DNA of 64,000 nucleotides, taken from the NCBI RefSeq assembly GCF_003703975.1, contig NZ_QTJY01000009.1:186001-250000 (forward strand). Reading direction: 5' to 3'. A program made the translations under genes and the position numbers. This DNA is from Larkinella soli (lineage in GTDB: Bacteria > Bacteroidota > Bacteroidia > Cytophagales > Spirosomataceae). Under the pieces are notes generated by a model. It was given only the letters and a program-made list of their open reading frames with translations. It was not told the origin of the DNA and did not search any database. Numbering within the stretch: position 1 is the stretch's first letter; each line of letters starts with the position of its first letter. Below, piece by piece: positions 40,737-50,168 of this stretch.

Positions 40737-41657
40737 TTATTTTAAGGTAACTTTCATCGTTGTCTGGTTATACCCGGCGAAGCAGCCCAGCCCGCCTTCG
40801 ATGTTGGTCGGCAGCAATACCGGCTCGGCAAACGGGTTGTTGTCGGCCTGTTTCTGCAGGGCCAGCGCCCGGTGGTACTGGTAGTAGGCTTCTTCCACAT
40901 TCAGCAGAACGGCCCGCACCTGCGCCTTTTCATACAGGCCGGAAAAACCGGTGAGGGGCGCCGTAGAAGTGTTGCTGCCCTGGAGGTAGCCGCGGTAGGA
41001 GGCCAGCTGCCGGCCCTGTCCGTTCCGGTCGGTGAGCAGCGACGTGAGCGGGTCCGACGACTCGAACACGACGGAGGCCGTCTGCGACCGCGCCCCGGCA
41101 TCGGTTTTACAGCCGGCGCAGGCCGCCGTGTAGCTGAAGGCGCCCTGCGTCTGGTAAAAGTTGGCCGTGGCGCCGGGGTCCTGCCAGAAATAGCGCACGA
41201 AATACTTAGAGGCCCCGCTTTCCCGCACGGAATCGAGCTGGACCCGCTGCAGGGCCACCGACGGCGGGATCGTACACCGGCCCGAGGCCCGCAGGCCGTC
41301 CGGTGTCTGGGCCACGATCTGGTAGGTTTCTCCCTCCCGGATCGGGAAGTTTTTGGCCGGGGCCATATAGGCCTGCTGCTTGCCGTTGTAGGTCAGTTTG
41401 ATGGACCGGCTGCCGCTGCTCAGGGTGACGACGGCTTTGGAAACGACGCCGTAGTTGGTGGTGTAGTTGGCATCGCCCACCGGCCGGGTGGAGTTGACCT
41501 TGACCACCAGCAGCGAATCCTGGGGCGACAGAAAGCCGACCAGGACGAGCCGGGTGGCGGGTTGGTCGAAGGTGCCGGGAGCGACTTCCTCCCTCATGTT
41601 CTGGCAGCCGGCCGCCAGGAGCGTGACGACGAGGCCAAGGATGCATGTAAGTTTCAT
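40737..41657 (-). CDS. DUF4249-family lipoprotein
   Basis: 306 residues. Lipoprotein signal ending LLAAGC (Cys18). The family pattern is clear: LVLVGFLSPQDSLLVVKVNSTRPVGD, the beta-sandwich strand VVTLSSGSRSIKLTYNGKQQAY, then GETYQIVAQTPDGLRASGRCTIP and the ending NIEGGLGCFAGYNQTT. DUF4249 genes almost always accompany a TonB-dependent receptor, as here, so it is a likely surface-exposed cargo-binding partner. Substrate unknown. 59 bases after the receptor gene on the same strand. Confidence 0.88.
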   Translation of the reverse strand: MKLTCILGLVVTLLAAGCQNMREEVAPGTFDQPATRLVLVGFLSPQDSLLVVKVNSTRPVGDANYTTNYGVVSKAVVTLSSGSRSIKLTYNGKQQAYMAPAKNFPIREGETYQIVAQTPDGLRASGRCTIPPSVALQRVQLDSVRESGASKYFVRYFWQDPGATANFYQTQGAFSYTAACAGCKTDAGARSQTASVVFESSDPLTSLLTDRNGQGRQLASYRGYLQGSNTSTAPLTGFSGLYEKAQVRAVLLNVEEAYYQYHRALALQKQADNNPFAEPVLLPTNIEGGLGCFAGYNQTTMKVTLK

Positions 41658-41716
41658 GGAGACAGAGTTTATAAGACGGAGTGACAGACTATTTTATAAA
41701 AAAAGACAGAGAAGAC

Positions 41717-44092
41717 TCAAAACGAAAAACTATAACTCAGCGTCGGCACGACCGGGAACAGCGAATACCGGTACAGGACCGTCCGCGAGGGCTTGTCGGC
41801 CTGTTCGACCTTGCTTTCCAGCGAATAATAGAACGGGTTGCGCCGGTTGTAGGCGTTGTAAACGCTCAGCTCCCAGGTCCGTTCGTGCGACCGCTTCCGG
41901 GTATGGTATTGCAGGCTCAGGTCCATTCGGTGGAAGGCTTCCCCGCGGAAGCTGTTCTTCTCCCCGTAGTCCTTCACGATCTGGTTGTTGCCCAGCCCGC
42001 CGGTCTGCGGCTGGTTGGGGTTGAGGGCGTAGCGGGCCAGCGGCAGCGTCAGCGCCTGCCCCGTGCCGTATACCCAGGTTCCCGACAGCCGAACCTTTGA
42101 ACTCAATTCATAAATGCCGACCAGCGAGAAGTCGTGCCGGCGGTCGTAGCGCGGGAAGAAGGGGCGGCCGCCGTTCAGCTCGGCAAACTGCCACTGCGTC
42201 CAGGAGAGCGTATAGCCGATCCAGCCCGACAGCTGGCCCTTCTTCTTCTGGAGCAGTACCTCAGCCCCGTACGACCAGCCTTTCCCGGCCGTCACGTTAT
42301 CCTCCCAGCGGGGCTTTTCCCCCGTCGGGCTGTTCTGCGGCAGCAGAAAGCTCGCCCCCTCGCGGTAGCTCAGGTTGTTGGTCATGGTTTTGTGGTACGC
42401 TTCGACCGTCAGCGCCATGCCCGGTGAAAAGTCTTTGGCCAGCCCGAACGAGAACTGCTCCGACTGCTGCGGCCGCACGCGGTCGGTGGTCGGCACCCAG
42501 AGGTCGGTCGGCAGGCCGACGCCGGTGTTCGACAGCATGTGGACGTACTGGTTCATCCGGGCATAGGCCGCCTTCACCGACCAGGCGGCCGGCAGTTCCC
42601 AGGCGACGGACAGCCGCGGTTCAGGCCGGGCATACCGGGTGGTTTCGTATTGAAAATAACTCAGCCGGATGCCTCCGTTGATCCGGAGATGGCGGGTCGG
42701 CTGCCAGAGGTCTTCGGCGTAGATTCCGGTTTCGAGCACGTCGGTCCGCTCGTAGGAGTCGGGCTGGTATTTCCGGTTCTCGCTCGACACGACGGCGCTG
42801 GGGGTAAAGCGGTGGGTGGTGGCCAGCAGCCCGAACTTCAGCTGGTGGCTCGTACCGGCCTGGAAATCGAGGTCATGCTTGATCGAAAAATCCCGGATCC
42901 CCGATACGTAGGCCAGCCGGTACACCTGGTCGGAGCCGGGAGCGGTTTCCTGGTTGGACACCGTCAGCTGATACCGGCTGAACAGGAGGGAGGTGGCCGA
43001 CGACAGGCGGTCGGAGAAGCGGTGACTCCACCGGAGAGAACCCGTCGCGTTCGACCAGTCGAGGCCGGCGCGCAGGTTATGGTCGTTGTATTCGCGACGG
43101 CCCTGGAAGGCGTCCGTTCCCATAAAACCGCTGACGGTCAGGCGGTCGCGGGGGCCGAGGTCGAAGGCCAGTTTGGCGTTGTAATCCGAGAACGCAGACT
43201 GAGTGGGCAGGCTGCCGCTCCCGTCGGAAGCGAACATCCGGGTGAGCAGGCCGAGATAGCACTGGCGGGCGGACACCAGAAAGGAAGCCCGGCCCTTTTG
43301 CAGGGGACCTTCGAGCGTAAAGCGGGAAGCAATCAGACCGGCGCTGCCCGTTCCGTGGAGCTTCTGGTTGTCGCCCTCTTTCATGTCCATTTCAATGACC
43401 GAGGAAAGCCGGCCGCCGTAGCGGGCCGGAAAACCGCCCTTCGTCAGCGAGACGTTCCGGAGGGCGTCGCCGTTGAAGACCGAGAAGAAACCCAGCAGGT
43501 GGTTCGGGTTGTAGACGACGGCTTCGTCAAGCGTGATCAGGTTCTGGTCGGGACCGCCCCCGCGGACGTAGATGCCGGTGGTGCCTTCGGCCGCTTTCTG
43601 AACACCCGGCAGCAGTTGCAGCACTTTCAGCACGTCTTTCTCACCCAGCAGGGCCGGCAACTGGCGAATCTGGGTGATCGGAACGCTCAGCCGGCTTAGC
43701 TGCGGGGTTTGCGTCTCTCCGCTCCGGTTCAGCCGGACGGCGACTTCGTTCAGGTCCTGACCGGGCGTCAGGAAAACATCCTGGGAGGCCGACCGATGGA
43801 AGGAAAGCGTCCGGTAAATGGTTTGGAATCCGACAAAAGAGTAGGCCACTTTCAGCGTATCCGAAACCGGGGCCGTCAGTGTGTAATAACCGGACGCGTC
43901 GGTGGTGGTGCCGATTCGATAATCGGGTAAGTAAATGTTGACGCCATGGAGGGGACGCCGGGAGTCGTTTTCCCGGACAAAACCGGAAAGGGAAGTAACC
44001 GGTTGAGCGAGCCCGTTAAATGCGCAAAAAATGAGGATTGCGCCTATATAGGTAGAAGGTTGCTTCACGTTATCAGACAGAAACTTTAACAT
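41717..44092 (-). CDS. TonB-dependent receptor with carboxypeptidase-like N-terminal domain
   Basis: 791 residues. Signal/anchor to about 29, carboxypeptidase-regulatory-like domain at about 33-110 (LSGFVRENDSRRPLHGVNIYLP, TTDASGYYTL) and plug at about 135-245 (LLPGVQKAAEGTTGIYVRGGGPDQNLITLDEAVVYNP). The barrel ends YSFSF with the terminal aromatic. No STN domain, so it probably does not signal to a FecR. It transports an unknown substrate with the DUF4249 lipoprotein encoded next. An inverted repeat lies at its start codon. Confidence 0.92.
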   Translation of the reverse strand: MLKFLSDNVKQPSTYIGAILIFCAFNGLAQPVTSLSGFVRENDSRRPLHGVNIYLPDYRIGTTTDASGYYTLTAPVSDTLKVAYSFVGFQTIYRTLSFHRSASQDVFLTPGQDLNEVAVRLNRSGETQTPQLSRLSVPITQIRQLPALLGEKDVLKVLQLLPGVQKAAEGTTGIYVRGGGPDQNLITLDEAVVYNPNHLLGFFSVFNGDALRNVSLTKGGFPARYGGRLSSVIEMDMKEGDNQKLHGTGSAGLIASRFTLEGPLQKGRASFLVSARQCYLGLLTRMFASDGSGSLPTQSAFSDYNAKLAFDLGPRDRLTVSGFMGTDAFQGRREYNDHNLRAGLDWSNATGSLRWSHRFSDRLSSATSLLFSRYQLTVSNQETAPGSDQVYRLAYVSGIRDFSIKHDLDFQAGTSHQLKFGLLATTHRFTPSAVVSSENRKYQPDSYERTDVLETGIYAEDLWQPTRHLRINGGIRLSYFQYETTRYARPEPRLSVAWELPAAWSVKAAYARMNQYVHMLSNTGVGLPTDLWVPTTDRVRPQQSEQFSFGLAKDFSPGMALTVEAYHKTMTNNLSYREGASFLLPQNSPTGEKPRWEDNVTAGKGWSYGAEVLLQKKKGQLSGWIGYTLSWTQWQFAELNGGRPFFPRYDRRHDFSLVGIYELSSKVRLSGTWVYGTGQALTLPLARYALNPNQPQTGGLGNNQIVKDYGEKNSFRGEAFHRMDLSLQYHTRKRSHERTWELSVYNAYNRRNPFYYSLESKVEQADKPSRTVLYRYSLFPVVPTLSYSFSF

Positions 44093-44998
44093 AAATAAGT
44101 ATTTTTACTTATTTTTTACTATTTATTTCCCTGTTAACGTTGAGTAATCGTGTAACAAATTTATACACTTTTAAATAACATGGAAATAAGGCTGACAAAT
44201 AAATCGAGTGACAAAATGGTCGTTTTTAATGAAATAGCTGAAATTCTGATAAATGAAAGGGATTCAGCGGGCCGAAAAGTTATTATGCGGCAGGCTAATA
44301 TTTTCGTAAAACGGCATAAATATTTATCACTTTTAGAAAACCGAAGAACCGGCCCCCGGAATCCCGAATGCCGGAGGCAGTCCCTTCCGGAGCTGGTCCG
44401 GATGAAAGGATACGCTGAATAAGAACCGGATCGTGCCGCTTTTGGCACTGGAAGGAAGTGTTTCGGCTTAGGTCGCGAACCAGCCGTATCGGTCGTTGCC
44501 TGCGTGGCCCGGCCCCTGACGGTCACCTTTTTTTCTCCGGGTCGGGCAGACGGAACAGGCAGATTAAAGGGGCCGGTGTTTTTCGTTTATTTCTGTTTGA
44601 TAAAAGCGGATCGGGCCGTGTCCGGATTCGTATACCGAATAATCACTTTTGATTCTGATAATTCGTCTTCTTTCGAGCCTCCTCCCAAATTGTCGGCCTT
44701 TCGTTTCCCGGATCACAGGTGCTTCCGTCACCGTAGAAATCCACCCTGGTTCTCCGGACGATTCTCCGGGTAGATTGGGCTTACTGGTATATCGGTCTCA
44801 CGGACAGGGATTTAAGTCAGTATCTTGCTGGCTTGGAGGGAGCGTGCGGGGCCGGGGCCGATAGCGAATTCACCGGATACTACAAAACGTAATCCGTGAA
44901 CAAATATTTAATTAACAGACAAAAGAAATTCGTGGTGGCATAGAGTTTGCTCACCTTGACTGAAAGTAGAGGAGGTTGTGAACTCAACGTTAAAGTCC
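44093..44998. other. 906-base gap, largely without recognisable genes
   Basis: The first 330 bases are clearly richer in A+T than the flanks. It begins with an inverted repeat (AAATAAGT-N6-ACTTATTT, 44093-44114) abutting the TonB receptor start codon. It contains one weak small frame (44180-44422). The remainder to 44977 shows no convincing gene or RNA on either strand; the frames at 44458 and 44504 have no protein-like features. Confidence 0.6.
44180..44422 (+). CDS. Possible small protein, doubtful
   Basis: 80 residues, beginning MEIRLTNKSSDKMVVFNEIAEILINERDS. The first half is protein-like and AT-rich in codons; the second half is Arg/Pro-rich and less convincing. No family recognised and no clear ribosome-binding site. 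It could equally be a chance frame in the AT-rich gap. Confidence 0.25.
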   Translation: MEIRLTNKSSDKMVVFNEIAEILINERDSAGRKVIMRQANIFVKRHKYLSLLENRRTGPRNPECRRQSLPELVRMKGYAE

Positions 44999-45355
44999 AT
45001 GAATACAGCACGTACCAGTATCAAAGTAAGAGATCGCCGGGGAAGGGCCGTCACCATTGCTGCCAAGCAAATCCTTTTTTTTGAAGGCTGGAGCAATTAT
45101 AGCCGAATCCATCTGAATAACCAGAGCGGATTCGTTTCAAGTTACACATTAAAGGAGCAGCAGGAGTACCATCCCACGTTCTGGCGCATTTCAAGATCGC
45201 ATCTGGTCAACCCGGAACACATCGTACGGCTGGACCTGAATGATATGCACAACAGCTGGGTCGAATTGTCGGACGAAACCCGATTGTCCGTCAGCCGCCG
45301 GAGGGTGAAGTCCATCGTCATGCTGTCAAAGTATTTTAGCCTGCCGCTTCCCTGA
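44978..45355 (+). CDS. LytTR-type DNA-binding protein
   Basis: 125 residues from GTG 44978 or 118 from ATG 44999. The whole protein is a LytTR domain: SIKVRDRRGRAVTIAAKQILFFEGWSNYSRIHL, TLKEQQEYHPTFWRISRSHLVNPEHI, then LSDETRLSVSRRRVKSIV. There is no receiver domain, so it is a stand-alone regulator. The sequence TAGAGGAGG lies 2 bases before the GTG (too close) and 23 before the ATG, so the start is unresolved. It is followed by an outer-membrane protein and a lipoprotein gene, possible targets. Confidence 0.85.
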   Translation: MNSTLKSMNTARTSIKVRDRRGRAVTIAAKQILFFEGWSNYSRIHLNNQSGFVSSYTLKEQQEYHPTFWRISRSHLVNPEHIVRLDLNDMHNSWVELSDETRLSVSRRRVKSIVMLSKYFSLPLP

Positions 45356-45468
45356 CCCGTTATTCCGGATCGGAGTTTCCTTCCCGCCCGGCAGGGTTCA
45401 AACCTGAAAAAAGGCCCTGCCGGGGTTAATCGCCCGGTTTGTACGAAGCATACCGGCTACTCGACGTT

Positions 45469-46227
45469 ATGAAAAACATTTCCGGAATTACGGGCCTCTG
45501 GCTCGCTTTCGTCCTGCTGACGGTCGGCCCGGCCGCCAACGGCCGGGCCGTGGCCGGGCCGGGCTACGATGGGCCGGGCCGCGATGGGTCGGGCCGGGAT
45601 TCGCTCACGGTCCAGCCCCGTTTCGGGCTGAATGCGTCGGCGGGCCTGCCCGGCTTCGGCCTTCAGTTGGCCTATCGTCTGCCGACCCGGCCGCAGCTGG
45701 CCGTTCGGGCCGGTTTCACGTATTTTGCCCGTCGTCGGCCCTTCCGGTTATCGGTGGGCGACGATTCCCGCCTGTCGGTCGATCCCGACCTGGTCATCAG
45801 CATGGCGCAGGCGTCCCTGAAATGGCATCCTTTTCCGAAGAGTTCGTTTTTTGCGTCCCTCGGGGGCGGCTATGCCTGGCATCCGGGCCTGGGAGCCATG
45901 CTTCAGGCCGAAGACAAACTGAATCTCGGCGGCATCGAAATGACCCCGGATAACGTTGGTGTCATCCGTACCTCGCTGGTCTGGAGCCGCCTGCGCGGCT
46001 ATGCCGGGCTGGGCTTCGGCCGGTCGGTTCCGCGCCGGCGCTTCGGCTTCGGGGCCGAGCTGGGCGTTTATTACCAGGGAGCGCCCCGGGTCGATCTGCA
46101 ATATGAAGGATTTCTGGAAACCACTACGCTGAAGGAACAGGTGCCGACCATCGAGCACAACCTGCGCGGTTACCGCTGGCTGCCCGTTCTCCAGTTTGTT
46201 TTCACCTACGCCATTCGTCCGCACTGA
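45469..46227 (+). CDS. Hypothetical outer-membrane beta-barrel protein
   Basis: 252 residues. N-terminal signal (MKNISGITGLWLAFVLLTVGPAANG), then a Gly/Pro/Asp spacer built of near-repeats (GPGYDGPGRDGSGRD). The mature part has alternating hydrophobic strands (LAVRAGFTYFARRRPFRL, LRGYAGLGFGRSV, FGFGAELGVYYQGAPRVDLQY, LPVLQFVFTYAIRPH) typical of small barrels. No family assignment. It precedes the lipoprotein gene by 5 bases and is in one operon with it. Confidence 0.7.
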   Translation: MKNISGITGLWLAFVLLTVGPAANGRAVAGPGYDGPGRDGSGRDSLTVQPRFGLNASAGLPGFGLQLAYRLPTRPQLAVRAGFTYFARRRPFRLSVGDDSRLSVDPDLVISMAQASLKWHPFPKSSFFASLGGGYAWHPGLGAMLQAEDKLNLGGIEMTPDNVGVIRTSLVWSRLRGYAGLGFGRSVPRRRFGFGAELGVYYQGAPRVDLQYEGFLETTTLKEQVPTIEHNLRGYRWLPVLQFVFTYAIRPH

Positions 46228-46232
46228 CCGTT

Positions 46233-47780
46233 ATGAAAAAAGCTTTCCTTCTTTTCCTGATCCTGACCGGCTGGTTTGCCGGCTGCCGGAATCCGCTGGA
46301 GAACGTCGAACTGACGTTTCGTAAACCACTGACGACCTCCGTTCAGCTCGACTTCCGGACGCAGGGCGGCCGGGTAGCCGAAAACGTCAGCGTGAAGATC
46401 AAAGGCCGGGACGCCGACCAGATCGTGACCCTCCTGAATACCACCAACTTCAGAATTTCCAAAGACGGCAGCCTGCCGCTGGCGACTTTGGTGGCCCCCA
46501 GCCCGGAAAAACCGCTCTATTTTACGATCGTAGCCACGGCCGAAAACGCGCTGGAAACCGTGGTACCCATCGCCCTGATCGGCTCGGGCGTTCGCCGGCA
46601 AACGGTTGTCCTGACCGAGAAGGAGTCGAACGAAGCTAAAAAGCTGGTGGCGACCACCACCGGGCAGAGCGCCGGAGACGGGGCAGTGAATGGTCCGCTG
46701 GTGATCCGGACGCCCCCGACCGAAGCCGGAACCTCGGTGATTTCCATTCCGGCCGGAACCCGGGTGGTCGATGCCCAGAACCAGCCCGTCGACGGCCCGT
46801 TGACGGCCACCGTGCAGGTGATCCCGACCAGCCTCGTCTGGCAGCTGCCCAACGGCGGCAGCTTGTCGCGCACCAAAAAGATTACGGTTGTGGCCAGCGC
46901 CTTTCAGGCCGAAATCTACAATGAGGAATACCGGCTGGTGAAATCGTTCTCGCAGCCGGTCGGGGTTACGTTCGGGCTGAATGCGGGCGCCCGCAATCCT
47001 GCCACCGGCCTGCCGGTCCGGGCGGGCGACGTGCTGCCGCTGTACAGCTACGACGGGGCCACCAACCAGTGGAAGGAGGAAGCGCCCGGTAAAGTGGTTC
47101 TCGATAAGGAGAACCGCCCGGTCATTGAAACCCGCATCTCGCACTTTTCCACCTGGGTGGTCGGGTATGTGACGGAGCTTTGCCCCAACGACGGCGTTCG
47201 GTTCTCGTTCCAGAGCCAACTGCCCAACGACTACGACTACAGCTATCGGGTAGAAGCCTTTTACGTCGACGGCGACAAGGCCGAGTCGGCGGGTAGTTCC
47301 TACTACCGGCTTCAGAACGGCTTCACATTTTCACTTCAGCACCAGTTATTTAAAGACCGTAAGGTGAAACTGAAGGTCTATGACCGGAACTCGTCGCTGG
47401 TCGTCGAGTCGCCGGTGGTCGGTTCCTGTGATAACGTGACGGTTCCGCTGGATGTCCGGGCGTTCCGGCCGGCGGCCGGCGAAGCGCCGGTGAAAGCCAG
47501 CGTTCAGTTTCCGTGTAAGAACATTCAGCTCGACAAGCTGCCCGATCAGGTCACGACCTATTACCGGGAGTCCGGTTCGGCCCACTGGGAGCCGTTCCTG
47601 ACCTTCAACAAGAGCCAGCTTGTCAACGGCGTGATGAGCCAGACCACCTACCGGGTGAAGAAAAACCGCAAATACGACTTCAGCGTATCGGTGCTGAGTT
47701 ATGATTTCGAACAGCCCAACACGCTGATCGATCAGAACGAATGGGTCATTAAGATCAAGACCAAAGAATTCTGCCAGTAA
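46233..47780 (+). CDS. Large hypothetical lipoprotein
   Basis: 515 residues. Lipoprotein signal ending GWFAGC (Cys18). It contains several beta-sandwich-like segments: TTSVQLDFRTQGGRVAENVSVKIKG, a ZU5-like stretch with VISIPAGTRVVDAQNQPVDGPLTATVQVIP, and HFSTWVVGY, which is often seen at the end of such extracellular domains. Four Cys in the second half may form disulfides. I do not recognise the overall family. It probably acts with the barrel protein just upstream. Confidence 0.75.
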   Translation: MKKAFLLFLILTGWFAGCRNPLENVELTFRKPLTTSVQLDFRTQGGRVAENVSVKIKGRDADQIVTLLNTTNFRISKDGSLPLATLVAPSPEKPLYFTIVATAENALETVVPIALIGSGVRRQTVVLTEKESNEAKKLVATTTGQSAGDGAVNGPLVIRTPPTEAGTSVISIPAGTRVVDAQNQPVDGPLTATVQVIPTSLVWQLPNGGSLSRTKKITVVASAFQAEIYNEEYRLVKSFSQPVGVTFGLNAGARNPATGLPVRAGDVLPLYSYDGATNQWKEEAPGKVVLDKENRPVIETRISHFSTWVVGYVTELCPNDGVRFSFQSQLPNDYDYSYRVEAFYVDGDKAESAGSSYYRLQNGFTFSLQHQLFKDRKVKLKVYDRNSSLVVESPVVGSCDNVTVPLDVRAFRPAAGEAPVKASVQFPCKNIQLDKLPDQVTTYYRESGSAHWEPFLTFNKSQLVNGVMSQTTYRVKKNRKYDFSVSVLSYDFEQPNTLIDQNEWVIKIKTKEFCQ

Positions 47781-47827
47781 GACCGGCCCTGGGTGAAGGC
47801 GGCTTACCGGCTTAGGGCATACTCAAC

Positions 47828-49789
47828 GTGCAAAGGACAAAAATTATAAGTCATTATTACTGGTTTTTCAACCGGTTTCGGGAGCTGACCAACACCGAGG
47901 TTCTCCTGCGATTCCGGCATTATGTTCGGAAACAGGCCGATCGGAAGCAGGCCGGGCGGACGCCTTCGGTCAGCCTGCTTTCCTGGCCGGATTCGATCCT
48001 GACGATCAACCCCGCCGGCTTTCCGGCCATTTCATTCCGGACCGAACAGGCGATGTTCGGGCATACGCTCGACTACCGGTATCCGGTCGACTGGCACCTC
48101 GACATCAGTACCGGAAAACGGTTCCCGACGGAATTTGCCCCGAACATCGACGTCGGCCATCCCAAAGCCGGCAACGTATATTACGTCCGTCAGGTCAACC
48201 GCCAGTTTTTTCTGCAAATGATCGCCCTGCGCTTCCGGCTGACGGACGACTCGCGGCACCTGAACCGCTTCACGACGCTGCTGACCTCCTGGGTGAAGGC
48301 CAACCCTTATCTGCGGGGCGTCAACTGGACCAGCAATACGGAGGTCAGCCTCCGGCTGATCAACTGGTTCCTCTGCTGGAACATTCTGGACGTTTCGGGG
48401 CTGGTGCAGACCGACCCGGCTTTCCGGCGGTTTGTGGAGACGGTCTGGCTGCCGTCCATTCATCAGCATTGCGCCTACCTCTACGCCAACACGCCCCAGC
48501 AGGCATCGACCGGGAGTGAGTCGGCCGTCGGGTTCGCCGGCCTGTTCATGGCCGGCTCGTTCTGGCCGTTTCCGGATTCGGTCGGCTGGAACATCTACGC
48601 CATGACCGGTATAGAGCGGGCGATGCAGCGATACGGCTTCGGCGAGATGGGCGGGGAGCAGGCCGACTGCCCCATGCCCCTGCTGACCGATTTTTTCGTG
48701 CTGGCCTGGGTGACGGGTCTGCGAACCGGCTACCGGCTCTCGGCAGACTATCTCCGGGGCCTCCGAAACCGGTTCGACCGGATCGCCCAGCTGCTGGATA
48801 CGGAAGGCAATCATCCGCTCTGCCGCCCGGATGATGCCGGGCGGCTTCTGGACCTCGATGACCCCTGGTCGTTCAACGACTTCTGCTCTCTGCTGACCTC
48901 CGGAGCCATTCTGTTTCAGGACCCTCTCTTCAAACGGCGGAGCCGGGGTTTCGACCTCAGGAATCTGCTGCTGTTCGGTGAGGAAGGGCTGCGGGGGTTC
49001 GAGGCCGTTCCGGTGGAGGAGGCAGAGCCGAAAAGCCGTTATTTCTCCCGCGAAGGGCATTTCGTGTTACGGAAAAAAGAGCGTGAAAACGGCGAGATCT
49101 ACGTGTATTTCGACGCCGGGAAGCCCGTGGTTCCCCGCCCCGATCAGCACGCCGATGCGCTTTCCTTCGTGATGCACATCGACGGAAAGCCGTTTTTTGT
49201 CGATTCGGGCCGGTATTTCAGTCCGGCGGAGCCGGGCTGGAGCGGCTATTTCGCCGGCACCCGGGCCCACAATACGGTCTGTATCGATTATCAGGATCAG
49301 GCGGAGCCTGCCCCGGATGCGGGCCACCGGTTCCCGGCGGCCACCACGGTTCTGCGGGCGCAGGGAAATGACTATGCCGACGAAATTATTGCCGCTCACA
49401 ACGGTTATGACCGCATGGGATGTGCCCACGAGCGAAGACTGGAGTTCGACCGCATCCGGAACCGGCTGCTGATCGGCGACCGGATCGACAACCGGGAGAG
49501 CACCGGTCATACCGTCGAAGTCCTGTTTCATCTTCATCCGGCGGTTCGGTTCCGGGCGCGGGGCCGGAATCACTTCGTACTTTCGCACCCCGGAACGAAG
49601 CGGCTCGTTACCCTGCTGATCGACCCGAAGCTACAGGTGGAGGTGATCAGCGGCCAGGTCCGCCCTACGCCCCTGGGATGGTATTCGGAGGGATTCGACC
49701 AGAAACAGCCTGCCTCGGTCTTCCGGGCTTACCTGTCGCTCGGCGGAGAAGACCGGGTCAGCCTGAACCACCAGATTTCGGTTGAATAA
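47828..49789 (+). CDS. Heparinase II/III-family polysaccharide lyase-like protein
   Basis: 653 residues. The N-terminal alpha/alpha-toroid covers about 85-380, with NWTSNTEVSLRLINWFLCW, a common helical segment. The C-terminal beta-sandwich Hepar_II_III domain (about 410-640) has YFSREGHFVLRKKE, ADALSFVMHIDGKPFFVDSGRYF and GTRAHNTVCID. No signal peptide, as in many members linked to capsule or exopolysaccharide clusters. The start is GTG 47828. It would eliminate acidic polysaccharides or modify them; the substrate is unknown. Confidence 0.88.
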   Translation: MQRTKIISHYYWFFNRFRELTNTEVLLRFRHYVRKQADRKQAGRTPSVSLLSWPDSILTINPAGFPAISFRTEQAMFGHTLDYRYPVDWHLDISTGKRFPTEFAPNIDVGHPKAGNVYYVRQVNRQFFLQMIALRFRLTDDSRHLNRFTTLLTSWVKANPYLRGVNWTSNTEVSLRLINWFLCWNILDVSGLVQTDPAFRRFVETVWLPSIHQHCAYLYANTPQQASTGSESAVGFAGLFMAGSFWPFPDSVGWNIYAMTGIERAMQRYGFGEMGGEQADCPMPLLTDFFVLAWVTGLRTGYRLSADYLRGLRNRFDRIAQLLDTEGNHPLCRPDDAGRLLDLDDPWSFNDFCSLLTSGAILFQDPLFKRRSRGFDLRNLLLFGEEGLRGFEAVPVEEAEPKSRYFSREGHFVLRKKERENGEIYVYFDAGKPVVPRPDQHADALSFVMHIDGKPFFVDSGRYFSPAEPGWSGYFAGTRAHNTVCIDYQDQAEPAPDAGHRFPAATTVLRAQGNDYADEIIAAHNGYDRMGCAHERRLEFDRIRNRLLIGDRIDNRESTGHTVEVLFHLHPAVRFRARGRNHFVLSHPGTKRLVTLLIDPKLQVEVISGQVRPTPLGWYSEGFDQKQPASVFRAYLSLGGEDRVSLNHQISVE

Positions 49790-49826
49790 ATGATACCCGG
49801 TGAGTAGTAACATGGATAGTTGAACA

Positions 49827-49854
49827 AAAAAACCAGTCAGACGACTGGTTTTTT
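49827..49854. terminator. Intrinsic terminator
   Basis: AAAAAACCAGTC / GACTGGTTTTTT, a 12-bp stem with loop AGAC and a T-tail on the plus strand; A-run makes it effective for the minus strand too. It ends the heparinase-like gene and faces the small minus-strand gene. Confidence 0.88.
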
Positions 49855-49911
49855 CTTTTGAATTCTCAAGAAAGAGTACGGGTGGGTACGGTGCAAAAGG
49901 AACGCTTTGGT

Positions 49912-50133
49912 TCAGTTACCGTACAAAAGTTTATAACCCTCCGCAACCAGCTGGCTGGCATCCGAGTCCTGAACCACCCAGTAACGGTTGTTACCCCGGG
50001 TGACGATCTGGACATTGATCCCCTCCATGAAAAACCGGTCGGCGCATTTTACTGCCTGAGAGATACTCCGGAAGTGATGGGACGAAGTTTCGTTGATCAA
50101 TAAACTGGTTTTCCCCAGGGCCGTTCCTCGCAT
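49912..50133 (-). CDS. Small hypothetical protein with its own promoter
   Basis: 73 residues: TSLLINETSSHHFRSISQAVKCADRFFMEGINVQIVTRGNNRYWVVQDSDASQLVAEGYKLLYGN. Likely a small alpha/beta protein: helix (SISQAVKCADRFF), strand (VQIVTRG), strand (YWVVQD), helix. No family recognised. A good promoter (TTG-N19-TACCTTTA) ends 5 bases before its ATG, and a terminator lies downstream, supporting a real gene that may be translated from a leaderless mRNA. Confidence 0.6.
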   Translation of the reverse strand: MRGTALGKTSLLINETSSHHFRSISQAVKCADRFFMEGINVQIVTRGNNRYWVVQDSDASQLVAEGYKLLYGN

Positions 50134-50138
50134 GGCTT

Positions 50139-50168
50139 TAAAGGTAGAACAGAGAAAAATGTTTACAA
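50139..50168 (-). promoter_or_regulatory. Predicted promoter of the small gene at 49912
   Basis: Minus strand: TTG (50168-50166), 19 bases, TACCTTTA (50146-50139), one mismatch to TAnnTTTG. The start codon is 5 bases downstream. Confidence 0.5.

Noticed and set aside
44458-44773. Two short plus-strand frames in the intergenic gap
   Set aside because: They overlap each other in different frames, with Arg/Ser-rich translations and no start signals.
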